Shown here piece by piece: positions 23,600 to 31,782 of a stretch of DNA of 64,000 bases. The stretch is taken from contig NZ_CP121648.1 in NCBI RefSeq assembly GCF_029714205.1, positions 5,281,001 to 5,345,000 of the forward strand, in the 5' to 3' direction. The stretch comes from Methylobacterium sp. CB376. GTDB lineage: Bacteria; Pseudomonadota; Alphaproteobacteria; Rhizobiales; Beijerinckiaceae. Each line of letters opens with the position of its first letter. Within the stretch, counting starts at the first letter, position 1. The translations under genes and the position numbers were made by a program. The notes beneath the pieces were generated by a model. That model did no database searches. It saw nothing but the letters and a program-made list of their open reading frames with translations, and had not been told where the DNA came from.

Positions 23600-26235
23600 A
23601 TGAGCGAGGCCGGGCCGAAGAGAGCGGAGCATCCGTCCGACGCGCCGGCCCTGCGGGCGGGACTCGACCGGCTGGTCCTCCGCGCCGCCCGGGTCACCGT
23701 CTGGGAGCGGGCCTGGCCGATCCTGTGGCGGGGGCTCGCGGTGGCGCTCCTCTTCCTCGCCGCCTCCTGGCTCGGGCTGTGGCTCGACCTGCCGCCGTCC
23801 TGGCGCATGGCGGGCGTCGCCGCCTTCGGCCTCGCCTTCCTGGCCGCCCTGCTGCCGCTCCTGCGCCTGCGCCCGCTGCCGCGCGGCGAGGCCCTGGCGC
23901 GGATCGACCGCGACGCGGGCCTGCGCCACGGCCCGGCGCGCGCCCTCGAGGACACGCTCGCGATCGGCCGGCAGGACCCGGCCACCCGGGCGCTCTGGGA
24001 CCTGCACCGTCGGCGCGCCGCCCAGACCCTCGGGCGCCTGAAGGTCTCGGGCCCGCGACCCGGAATGGTGCGGCGCGATCCCTACGCGCTGCGGGCCGGC
24101 GCGCTGCTCGCCGCGGTGGCCGGCGCCTTCGTGGCCGGGCCGGAGGCGGGCGAGCGGATCGCCGCGGCCTTCGACTGGCGCGGCCCCCGGCCGCGGCGCC
24201 CGCCTTCCGCGTGGACGGCTGGATCGACCCGCCCCTCTACACGCGGCTGCCGCCGCTGATCGTCGCGATCGCGGAATCCGACCAGCACCTGCGGGCGCCG
24301 ATCAACTCCACCCTCGTCATCCGCATCGCCGGGGCGGCGGACGCCGCGGTCACGCCGGGGAGCGGCCTCAAGCCGGTGCCGCCGGCCGGGCCGCAGAAGC
24401 CGGAACTCCGCGAGGAGCGCTTCACCCTGACCGGCGGCAGCGCCGACCTCTCGGTGCAGACCGGGCTCGCCCGCGGGCACCGGCTCACCGTCGAGACCAT
24501 CCCCGACAAGCCGCCGGAGATCGCCTTCGCGGGGCCGCCGGAGGCGAACGGGCGCGGCACCTTCACGATCGCCTACCGGGCCAAGGACGATTACGGCATC
24601 GCCTCCGCCGAGGGGCTGGTCGAGCCGCTGCGGCGCGGGGCGCGCAGCCTCGTGCCGCCGCCGCGCCTCGCCCTCAGCCTGCCGGCCGAGGCGCAGGGCG
24701 GGCAGGACACCCGCACCCTCATCGACCTGACCGACAATCCCTGGGCGGGGGCGCGGGTGCGCCTCACCCTCGTCGCCCGGGACGAGGCGGGCCAGGAGGG
24801 CCGCAGCGAGACGCTGACCACGACCCTGCCCGGCCGGGTCTTCACCCAGCCCCTCGCCCGCGCCCTCGCGGAGGAGCGCCGCCGCCTCGTGCTCGACCCG
24901 GACAGCAGCCGGGCGCGGGTGCAGACCTCCCTGGAGGCGCTGCTAATCGCCCCCGAGCGCTTCACGCCGCAATGGGGCGTCTATCTCGGCCTCAAGGAGG
25001 CGCTGCGGCGCCTCACCGCCGCCCGCAGCGACGAGGCGCTCGGCGAGGTGGCCGACCTCCTCTGGGCGATGGCGCTGCAGATCGAGGAGGGCGACCTCTC
25101 CGACGCCGAGAAGGCCCTGCGCGCCGCCCAGGACCGCCTGAAGGAGGCCCTCGACCGCGGCGCCTCCGACGAGGAGGTCCGCAAGCTCACCGAGGACCTC
25201 AAGCAGGCGATGGACCGGTTCCTGAAGGAATTCGCGCAGCGCCAGCAGCGGGACCAGCAATCCGGCGACCCGAACCGGCAGCAGCAGGCCGACCGCACCG
25301 TCACGCCCGACGACCTCAACCGCATGCTCCAGCAGATGCAGGAGGCGATGAAGCGGGGCGACGTGGCGGAGGCGCAGCGGCTGCTCGACCAGCTGCGCGG
25401 GATCCTGGAGAACCTGCAGATGGCGCAGCCCGGATCGCGCATGTCCGACCCGGCCATGCGCGAGATGAACCGCTCGATGCAGGAATTGGAGACCATGGCC
25501 CGCGAGCAGCAGGGCCTGCGCGACGAGACCTTCCGGCAGGGCCAGGAGCGGCGCTTCGGCCGCAACGGCCAGCAGCCCCAGAGCGGCCAGCAGGGCGAGC
25601 GCCAGCAGCAGGGCCCGCGCGGGCGCCAGGGCCAGCGCCCGGGCCAGCAGCCCGGCGAGGGCGAGCAGGGGCAGCCAGGACAGCAGGGGCAGAAGGGGCA
25701 GAAGGGCCAGCAGCCGGGCCAGGGCAGCCTCGGCGAGCGGCAGCAGGCCCTGCGCGAGCGGCTGGAGGAGCTGCAGCGGCGCATGAAGGAACTCGGCATG
25801 CAGGGCGAGCAGGGCCTCGCCGATGCCGAGCAGGCCATGCGCGAGGCCGAGCAATCCCTGGGCCAGGGCCAGGAGGGCAGCGCGGTCGACGCCCAGGGCC
25901 GCGCCCTGGAAGGGCTGCAGCGCGGCACCCAGGGCATGGCTCAGCAGATGCAGCAGATGGGTCAGGACGGCCAGGACGAGCAGCCCGGCGAGGGCCAGCA
26001 GAGCAACGGCCAGCCCGGCCAGCAGGGCCGCCAGGGCTCCCGCGACAACGATCCCCTCGGCCGCCCGACCCGCAGCCGCGACTACCAGAACGGCAACGTG
26101 CGGGTGCCGACCGCCGAGGAATCCGGCGTCGAGCGCGCCCGCCGCATCCTGGAGGAGTTGCGGCGCAAGCTCGGCGACCCGAACCGCGCCCGCGAGGAAC
26201 TCGACTATTTCGAGCGGCTGCTGCGACGCAACTGA
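23600..26235 (+). pseudogene. TIGR02302/DUF4175 family membrane protein, interrupted by a frameshift
   Basis: The family consists of alphaproteobacterial proteins of about 850 residues with two or three N-terminal membrane helices and a long Gln/Gly-rich region; this locus matches in order, size and position after lysA. The N-terminal 195 codons (MSEAGPKRAEHPSD..., helices near 50-95 and 165-185) are in one frame up to AAFDWRGP at about 24185; the remainder, from PAAAPAFRVDGWIDPPLYTRLPPLI to FERLLRRN, is in the frame one base back. The break is at a run of five C at 24184-24188; one extra C would restore a single 878-residue reading frame. Residues near 630-730 are QQGQKGQKGQQ-type low complexity. 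The shift may be a sequencing error, a true mutation or, less likely, programmed slippage. Confidence 0.8.
25560..26060 (+). repeat. Gln/Gly-rich low-complexity coding segment
   Basis: Irregular CAGCAGGGC-type repeats encode runs of Gln, Gly, Arg and Pro in the C-terminal half of the TIGR02302 gene, interrupted by a helical Glu/Arg-rich segment near 25730-25900. This is a known character of the family and not a separate element. Confidence 0.8.
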
Positions 26236-26337
26236 GGCGCCCGCCGCCCCTTCCGACCGCCCCCACGCCCGGGCTCCCGGCGCGGACGATCGTCCGACGC
26301 CGGGTGCCCGGCTTCGCCTCACCTCCGGATCCGACCG

Positions 26338-26523
26338 ATGTCCGCCGACACCCTCGTCCTCATCGCCTGCCTCGCCGTCGCGGTCGTGCTGCTCTTCGGC
26401 CTCGCCAACATGCTGCGCGGCGGCAGCGCCAACCTCTCGCAGCGCCTGATGCGGCTGCGGGTGCTCCTGCAATTCGTCGCGATCGTGCTGATCATGGGCG
26501 TGATCTGGTGGCGCGGCGCCTGA
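26338..26523 (+). CDS. Small protein with two membrane helices
   Basis: The 61-residue product has two hydrophobic helices (LVLIACLAVAVVLLFGLANML and LLQFVAIVLIMGVIWW) joined by a short loop with GGSANLSQRLMRLR, the layout of the twin-transmembrane/HIG1-like family of alphaproteobacteria. In relatives this gene often precedes the cobalamin adenosyltransferase gene; that gene is not here. It is followed at once by a strong hairpin at 26525-26553. Confidence 0.8.
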   Translation: MSADTLVLIACLAVAVVLLFGLANMLRGGSANLSQRLMRLRVLLQFVAIVLIMGVIWWRGA

Positions 26524-26524
26524 G

Positions 26525-26553
26525 ACCGGCGGTCATGTCCCATGACCGCCGGT
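26525..26553 (+). terminator. Strong hairpin after the twin-helix gene
   Basis: ACCGGCGGTCATG and its exact complement are separated by TCC: a 13-bp stem beginning two bases after the stop codon, followed by TCCGTTCTCGCATTCTCG. It is a likely intrinsic terminator. A second 7-bp hairpin (CGACCCT...AGGGTCG) follows at 26592-26610. Confidence 0.65.
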
Positions 26554-26665
26554 TCCGTTCTCGCATTCTCGCCACGCCGTCAGCGCGGTGCCGACCCTTC
26601 GAGAGGGTCGACGGCCCGATGCGCCGGCATCCCGGGCCGCTGGGATGAGGGGCCGGCCGCCGCGG

Positions 26666-27727
26666 TCACAGCCCGAAATCGAGCCGCGCGACGGTGCCGC
26701 CCTCGGAGGCGAAGCGGATCTCCCCGCCGAGTTGCGCGGCGAGGCTCTGAACGATCCGGAAGCCCAGGCGCGACCCGACCTGCCGGTCGAAACCCGCGGA
26801 CAGGCCGCGCCCGTCATCCGCGATGGTGAGCCGGGCCCGCCCGGCCCCGAGGCGGTCCAGGCGGATCGTGATCGTGCCCGGCCCGCCCGGCGGGAAGGCG
26901 TGCTTGAGCGCGTTCGTGACGACCTCGACCACCAGCAGCGAGAGGGTGGTCAGGCGGCTCAGGTCGAGGCGCAGCGGCTCGATCTCGACCCGGCAGACGA
27001 TCTCCCCCGCACCGGCCGTCGCGATCAGGTCCGAGCAGATCTCCTGCAGGTACTCGCCGACCGGCCGGTCGAGGCTGTCGGGATCGTAGAGCCGCCGGTG
27101 GATGCGGGCGATCGTCTCCAGGCGCGTCCGCGCCTCGTCGAGCGCCAGCAGGGCCCGCTGCGGGTCGCCGGCCGCCTGCCGCCGCTGCAGCGCCAGCAGG
27201 GAGGCGACGAACTGCATGTTGTTGGCGACGCGATGCTGCAGTTCCTGGAACAGGACGCGCTGCTGCTCCGACAGGCGGTGGGACACCTCCTTCTCCCGCT
27301 GCAGCCGCTCGGAGACGCTCTGCATCGAGGCGATGACCAGGATGTCGACGCCGACGATGAAGGCGAAGAGGGCGAGCGCGAGGGCGCTCTCCCCGGTCAG
27401 CGTCAGGGAGAAGCGCGGGGTCAGGAATACGAACCAGGCCGCCACGCCCGACAGCACGGCGCAGACCGTGCCCGGCCGCGGGCCGCAGGCGAAGGTGGTG
27501 ATGATGACGGCGGGAAAGAAGGTCAGGAACGGGAAGCCGGAGGACAGGATGCCGTCGAGGGCGAACCGGAGCGCGAGGGCGACCGCGAAGGCGGCCACCC
27601 CGCAGGCGTCGCTCAGCCGCCGGCTGCGCCGCACCTGCCGCGTCGCCTGCGTCCAGCGCTCGAGCCGGGTCAGGCGCGAGGGGGGCAGGGAGGTCGCGGC
27701 CTGCGTCGCGGTCATCTCGTCGTCCAT
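26666..27727 (-). CDS. Sensor histidine kinase with DUF4118 membrane sensor (HisKA_2 type)
   Basis: The 353-residue protein has an N-terminal four-helix membrane region (about 35-140; FPFLTFFPAVIITTFACGPRPGTVCAVLSG is the DUF4118/KdpD-like part), then a short coiled coil and the HisKA_2 box FQELQHRVANNMQFVASLLALQRRQ, and an HATPase with VVTNALKHAFPPG, DDGRGL and GFRIVQSLAAQLGGE. Kinases of this type often act in the alphaproteobacterial general stress response or light responses, but no partner regulator is adjacent. The start at 27727 is preferred over one 34 codons upstream that adds an Arg/Pro-rich leader; ATG at 27715 is also possible. Confidence 0.9.
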   Translation of the reverse strand: MDDEMTATQAATSLPPSRLTRLERWTQATRQVRRSRRLSDACGVAAFAVALALRFALDGILSSGFPFLTFFPAVIITTFACGPRPGTVCAVLSGVAAWFVFLTPRFSLTLTGESALALALFAFIVGVDILVIASMQSVSERLQREKEVSHRLSEQQRVLFQELQHRVANNMQFVASLLALQRRQAAGDPQRALLALDEARTRLETIARIHRRLYDPDSLDRPVGEYLQEICSDLIATAGAGEIVCRVEIEPLRLDLSRLTTLSLLVVEVVTNALKHAFPPGGPGTITIRLDRLGAGRARLTIADDGRGLSAGFDRQVGSRLGFRIVQSLAAQLGGEIRFASEGGTVARLDFGL

Positions 27728-27844
27728 GGTCCGTCGCGGCCGCCTCTCGCCGTGCTGGCCGCCGGGTGCGGCCGGGCGACGCCGCGGCCGGGGAGCCGGC
27801 CGACGCGACCCGGCGCTGCATCGCGGCATGGTCGGCCGGAGCTG

Positions 27845-28393
27845 ATGGCAGCTTTGTTAATAAATCCCCACAATCAGCCATCTCCCGCCCCGGCCAAGCC
27901 GTGCAGACGGCCTAGTTCGCCCTGGCTATGCCGCGCCCCCATCGCCCGGGCCGCGCCCGGTCGGCGCGCGGAGGCCCTGCGGAACGTCCTGGTGGCGGGT
28001 GCCGTCCTGGTCGGCCCGAGCGGCCCCGCACTCGGCCAGAGCGTCGTCGCGGCGACCATCCGGAACGCCACCCCGGTCCCGGTCGGGCTGTCGGCGCCCG
28101 CCGGCTGCCTGGGCACGCCCCCCGCCCCGGCGCTCGCCGCCGGCGGCAGCGCGGCGGCCGCCATCGTCAGCCCCCACGCCACCGCGAATGGCTGCTCGGT
28201 GCGCGCCGCGCGGCCGGACACGATGCGCTCCTGCACCTGGATCCTCTCGCGCCTGCGGGGCTCCCCGGCCGGCCCCTGGGCCTATCCGGCGGTGCGGACG
28301 ACGCCGAGCGGGTCGGGCGTCACCTGCCTGTCCGCCATCGGCGCGGTCGGGCCGAACGGCGACTGGTCGGTCGCGCTGACGATCGCCCCGTAG
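27845..28393 (+). CDS. Probable secreted protein, function unknown, start uncertain
   Basis: The C-terminal 130 residues (after ALGQ) look like a small exported beta-rich protein: SVVAATIRNATPVPVGLSAPAGCLG, then ANGCSVRAARPDTMRSCTWILSRL and GVTCLSAIGAVGPNGDWSVAL, with Cys that could pair. A signal-peptide-like stretch (LRNVLVAGAVLVGPSGPALGQ) precedes it, but the only in-frame ATG is at 27845, which places that stretch about 46 residues from the N-terminus. Either a non-ATG start lies near 27960-27990 or the 5' end is damaged. I recognise no family. Confidence 0.5.
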   Translation: MAALLINPHNQPSPAPAKPCRRPSSPWLCRAPIARAAPGRRAEALRNVLVAGAVLVGPSGPALGQSVVAATIRNATPVPVGLSAPAGCLGTPPAPALAAGGSAAAAIVSPHATANGCSVRAARPDTMRSCTWILSRLRGSPAGPWAYPAVRTTPSGSGVTCLSAIGAVGPNGDWSVALTIAP

Positions 28394-28420
28394 CGGCGGC
28401 GGCAGGGTCCCGCTTGCGCC

Positions 28421-29506
28421 TCAGGCCACCGGGGCGCTCTCGCCCTCGGTGTATTCCCGCCACAGCAGCACCAGGGCGGCCATGATGGCCGGGCCGAGGA
28501 ACAGGCCGAGGAGGCCGAAGGTCTCGACCCCGCCCAGGATGCCGAGCAGCACCCAGAGGAAGGGCAGGCGCGTCGCGCCGCCGATCAGGGCCGGGCGCAC
28601 GAAGTGGTCGGCCACGAAGGTAACGACGAAGCCCGCGACCACCACGACCGCCGCGGCGACCAGGCTGCCCTGGGCGGCCGCGAGCGCGGCCGCGAGCGCG
28701 AACACCACCGGCGCCGCGAAGGGGATCATGGCCGCGAGCGCGGTGAAGGCCCCGAGCAGCACCGGGTGCGGCACCCCCGCGAAGGCGTAGACGATCCCGA
28801 GCAGGACGCCCTCCCCCAGGCCGACCAGCACGAGGCCGTCCACGGTGCCGTGGACCGAGGCGGCCATCTGGTGCGCCACGCGCTCGCCGCGCGGCCCGAA
28901 CAGGCGGCGGCAGGCGGCGAGGGCCTGGCCGGCCAGGGCCGGCCCGTCGCGGAAGAGGAAGAACAAGGTCAGCAGCGTGAAGCCGAACAGCATCGCCCGA
29001 TGCACGATCTGGCCCCCGAAGCTGCGCCCGACGCCGAGCAGCGAGGAGCGGTCGAGGCGGTGCAGGAGTTCGGAGGAGCCCGCCGGGTGGCTGAGCGTGT
29101 CCTGCCACCAGGACGCGACCTGCGACGCCCCGAAGGGCAGGCGCGCGACGAAATCCGGCACCGGCCAGCCCTGCTCCTCGATCTGGCGCCAGAAGTGGAG
29201 GACGTCGCGGGCCTCGCGCGCCGCCTGCACGGCCAGGACCGCGAGCGGCACCAGGACCACCAGGGCGGCCCCGAGGGTGAACAGGGCCGGCCACAGGATC
29301 GTCCTGCCGGCCCGGTGCCGCCCGGCGATCCGGGCGTAGAGCGGCCACAGGGCGATGGCGAGGATCACCGCCCAGACGAGGGCCGGCAGGAACTCGTGCA
29401 GGGTCCACAGGCCGACCGCCGCGAGGCCCAGCACCAGGGCGACCCGGGCCGCCGCGTGGAAGGAGTCCGGCTCCCGGCGCCTGCCCGGCAGCGTGACGTG
29501 CTCCAT
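28421..29506 (-). CDS. AI-2E family (PerM-like) transporter
   Basis: The 361-residue membrane protein has about eight helices in the AI-2E/PerM pattern: two pairs at the N-terminus (VALVLGLAAVGLWTLHEFLPALVWAVILAIALWPLY), a hydrophilic central segment (about 95-190) and a C-terminal block with GVPHPVLLGAFTALAAMIPFAAPVVF and FVADHFVRPALIGGATRLPFLWVLLGILGG. Family members export or import small molecules or sodium/protons; the substrate is unknown. The start at 29506 has GGAGGGGAGAGG just upstream, and the same SD-like block is duplicated further upstream. Confidence 0.88.
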   Translation of the reverse strand: MEHVTLPGRRREPDSFHAAARVALVLGLAAVGLWTLHEFLPALVWAVILAIALWPLYARIAGRHRAGRTILWPALFTLGAALVVLVPLAVLAVQAAREARDVLHFWRQIEEQGWPVPDFVARLPFGASQVASWWQDTLSHPAGSSELLHRLDRSSLLGVGRSFGGQIVHRAMLFGFTLLTLFFLFRDGPALAGQALAACRRLFGPRGERVAHQMAASVHGTVDGLVLVGLGEGVLLGIVYAFAGVPHPVLLGAFTALAAMIPFAAPVVFALAAALAAAQGSLVAAAVVVVAGFVVTFVADHFVRPALIGGATRLPFLWVLLGILGGVETFGLLGLFLGPAIMAALVLLWREYTEGESAPVA

Positions 29507-29851
29507 GATCCTCTCCCCTCCATGGGTCCTCCCCTCCATGCCGCGTCTCCCGCCCGGGCGAGCCCCCGCGGCGCGCGGCCCGGAACCTGCCCACACCGCG
29601 CGAGGGGCGAAGCGGCCTGCGGCGAAGCCGAGGCCCCGTCCCGCGGTTGCCCGCCGGGGCCCCCTCGTGTATGCGGGCCGCTCGACCGGGGCGGCGGCGC
29701 ATCCGCACCGCCGGCCCGGCCCGCCCGATCGGCGGAGTATAACCAGACAGATCGAGGCCGACGTCAGCGCGGTCCGTGACCGGGGGCTCGGGCGGAGGCC
29801 CATGCGTCGCGGGGTCGAGCCAGACCTCATCACGAAAGCGGCTGCACGCCC
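29507..29851. other. Divergent intergenic region between perM-like gene and acpXL
   Basis: No gene is seen. TCCCCTCCATG occurs twice (29514-29541), giving a duplicated SD-like block on the minus strand before the permease gene. A TATAAC at 29738-29743 is a possible -10 box for the lipid A operon, about 110 bases upstream of acpXL, but I see no matching -35 box. Confidence 0.45.
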
Positions 29852-30139
29852 ATGTCCGACACCTTCGACCGCGTTGCCGACATCATCGCCGAGACGGCCG
29901 ACATCCCGCGCGACTCGATCACGCCGGAGAGCCACGCGATCGACGATCTCGGCATCGACAGCCTCGCCTTCCTCGACATCGCCTTCGCGATCGACAAGGC
30001 CTTCGGCATCAAGCTCCCCCTCGAACAATGGACCCAGGAGGTCAACGAGGGCAAGGTTCCGGCCGAGCAGTACTTCGTGCTCAAGAACCTCTGCGCGCGC
30101 ATCGACGGCCTGGTGGCCGAGAAGGCCGCCAAGGTCTGA
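29852..30139 (+). CDS. acpXL: Specialised acyl carrier protein AcpXL
   Basis: AcpXL carries the very-long-chain (C26-C30) hydroxy fatty acid used for rhizobial-type lipid A. The 95-residue product has the 4'-phosphopantetheine site Ser37 in [19 protein letters not shown] and the acidic helical profile of ACPs, but it is longer than housekeeping AcpP and has the family's C-terminal [21 protein letters not shown]. It is the first gene of the acpXL-fabZXL-fabF2XL-fabF1XL-...-adh2XL-lpxXL cluster. A 13-bp tandem duplication lies on its stop codon. Confidence 0.95.
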   Translation: MSDTFDRVADIIAETADIPRDSITPESHAIDDLGIDSLAFLDIAFAIDKAFGIKLPLEQWTQEVNEGKVPAEQYFVLKNLCARIDGLVAEKAAKV

Positions 30140-30158
30140 CGCGACGGTCTGACGCGAC
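30133..30158. repeat. 13-bp tandem duplication across the acpXL stop codon
   Basis: GGTCTGACGCGAC occurs twice in perfect tandem (30133-30145 and 30146-30158). The first copy holds the acpXL TGA; the second gives a TGA in another frame. Confidence 0.9.
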
Positions 30159-30175
30159 TCCGGGGCCCCGCGCGC

Positions 30176-30640
30176 ATGCGGCTCGAATATTTCGAGATGA
30201 TCGATCGGGTGGTCGCCCTCGACCGGCAGGCAGGCCGGATCGAGGCGCTCGCCCGCGTGCCGCAGGAGAGCCCGGTCTTCGAGGGGCACTTCCCCGGCCA
30301 CCCGCTGGTGCCGGGCGTGCTGCTGACCGAGACCATGGCGCAGGCCTCCGGCTACCTCCTCCTCGCCCGCTCGGATTTCACCCACATGCCGTTCCTGATG
30401 GGCGTCGACAAGGCGCGCTTCCGCGCCTTCGTCGGGCCGGGCGCCGACCTCGCCGTCGAGGCGAGCCTGGAGCATGACGGCTCGGGCTACGCGGTGACGA
30501 AGGCGGCGATCCGCGCCGAGGGCAAGCCCCTCTGCAATGCGGAGCTGCGCTTCCGGACGATGCCCTTCCCGGCCGGGCTCGACGGCCCGATGCGGGCGCG
30601 CGCCCGCGCCATCGGCCTCCTCGACGGGGCCGGCGCGTGA
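30176..30640 (+). CDS. fabZXL: FabZ-like 3-hydroxyacyl-ACP dehydratase (FabZXL)
   Basis: The 154-residue hot-dog-fold protein has the FabZ active-site region FEGHFPGHPLVPGVLLTETMAQ with His42 and Glu52, and MGVDKARFRAFVGPGADLAVEA after it. It would dehydrate AcpXL-bound 3-hydroxyacyl chains during very-long-chain elongation. It lies 36 bases after acpXL, and its stop overlaps the GTG start of the next gene (GTGA), indicating translational coupling. Confidence 0.93.
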   Translation: MRLEYFEMIDRVVALDRQAGRIEALARVPQESPVFEGHFPGHPLVPGVLLTETMAQASGYLLLARSDFTHMPFLMGVDKARFRAFVGPGADLAVEASLEHDGSGYAVTKAAIRAEGKPLCNAELRFRTMPFPAGLDGPMRARARAIGLLDGAGA

Positions 30641-31782
30641 GCCCCCGCGACGTCGTCGTCACGGGCCTCGGGCTCGTCTCCTGCGCGGGCGAGGGCGTGG
30701 CCGCCCACCTGGCGGCCCTCGCCGCGGGCGCGCGCCCGCGCACCGACGCGGAGAGCTTCGCGCCCTGGCCGGTCCACCCGGTCGCGCCCCTCGCCCTCGA
30801 CGGGCAGATCCCCAAGAAGGCCGACCAGCGGCAGATGGAGCCCTGGCAGCGGCTCGGCGTCTACGCGGCCGGGCTCGCGCTCGACGCGGCCGGCCTCAAG
30901 GGCGACGCGGCGCGCAAGGGCGCGCTCCACCTCATCGTGGCGGCGGGCGGCGGCGAGCGCGACTACGCGGCGGACGGGCAGATCCTCACCGGGCTGCGCG
31001 ACGCCGCCGATCCGGGCGCCTACCTCAACGAGCGGCTGCAGAACGACCTGCGCCCGACCCTCTTCCTCGCGCAGCTCTCCAACCTGCTCGCCGGCAACAT
31101 CGCCATCGTGCACGGGGTGACGGGCGCCTCGCGCACCTTCATGGGCGAGGAATCGAGCGGCGTCGACGCGCTGCGGATCGCCGGCGCGCGCATCGCGGCC
31201 GGGCAGGTCGACAGCGTGCTGGTCGGCGGCTCCTACAACGCGGAGCGCGCCGACGTGCTCCTGGTCCACGAGATGGGCGGCTACCTCTACCGGCCGGACT
31301 ACGCCCCGGTCTTCCGGCGCGAGGGGCGCGGCGGCTTCATCCTGGGCAGCGGCGCCGCCTTCCTGGTGCTGGAGGCCGCCGAGACCGCGGCGGCCCGCGG
31401 GGCGGCCCCGCTCGCGCGCCTCGCGGCGGTGGCGAGCGACCGCACGCGGCGCGCACCCGGCAGCGTCGCCGCCAGCCTCACGGCGCTCTGGCGCGAGGCG
31501 GGGCTCGAGGCGCCGGACGCGGTGATCTCCGGCGCCACCGGCTGCGCCGGCATCACGCGGGAGGAGGCGGAGCGCCTCGCCGACCTCGCGCCCGGCGCGC
31601 GGGTGAGCGCCCTGGGCGACCTCACCGGCCACACGCTCGAGGCGACGGCCCCCTTCGGGGCGGCCCTGGCGGCCGCCCTGGTGGCGCGGGGAGCGGCCCG
31701 CGAGGTCGCCGTGACGGCGGTCGGGCACCGCCGCGGCGAGGGCGTCCTGCGCATCCTGCCCGCCCGGGAGGCCGGCCGATGA
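30637..31782 (+). CDS. fabF2XL: Ketosynthase-like protein FabF2XL without active-site Cys
   Basis: The 381-residue product has the thiolase-fold ketosynthase frame (VVVTGLGLVSCAGEG at the start; RRGEM-equivalent AAGQV; GGFILGSGAAFLVLE). When aligned on the SSG motif with the neighbour, the active-site Cys position (TACSSG there) is Glu172 (GEESSG here), and the first active-site His (NAHGTGT) is replaced by GATGCAGIT. The second His is kept (His332, LTGHTLEATAPFG). It cannot act as a normal condensing enzyme. The resemblance is to chain-length-factor subunits (KS-beta) of type II polyketide synthases, which pair with an active KS. Start is GTG, overlapping fabZXL by four bases; its stop overlaps fabF1XL by four bases (ATGA). 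Confidence 0.9.
   Translation: MSPRDVVVTGLGLVSCAGEGVAAHLAALAAGARPRTDAESFAPWPVHPVAPLALDGQIPKKADQRQMEPWQRLGVYAAGLALDAAGLKGDAARKGALHLIVAAGGGERDYAADGQILTGLRDAADPGAYLNERLQNDLRPTLFLAQLSNLLAGNIAIVHGVTGASRTFMGEESSGVDALRIAGARIAAGQVDSVLVGGSYNAERADVLLVHEMGGYLYRPDYAPVFRREGRGGFILGSGAAFLVLEAAETAAARGAAPLARLAAVASDRTRRAPGSVAASLTALWREAGLEAPDAVISGATGCAGITREEAERLADLAPGARVSALGDLTGHTLEATAPFGAALAAALVARGAAREVAVTAVGHRRGEGVLRILPAREAGR

Noticed and set aside
24180..24200. Programmed -1 frameshift as the explanation for the TIGR02302 break
   Set aside because: The site is a bare C5 run without an evident slippery heptamer or downstream pseudoknot that I can identify; error or mutation is simpler. It is kept only as an alternative.
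25560..26060. The CAGCAGGGC-rich region as an intergenic minisatellite
   Set aside because: It is coding in the frame of the TIGR02302 gene, whose family is known for Gln/Gly-rich low complexity.
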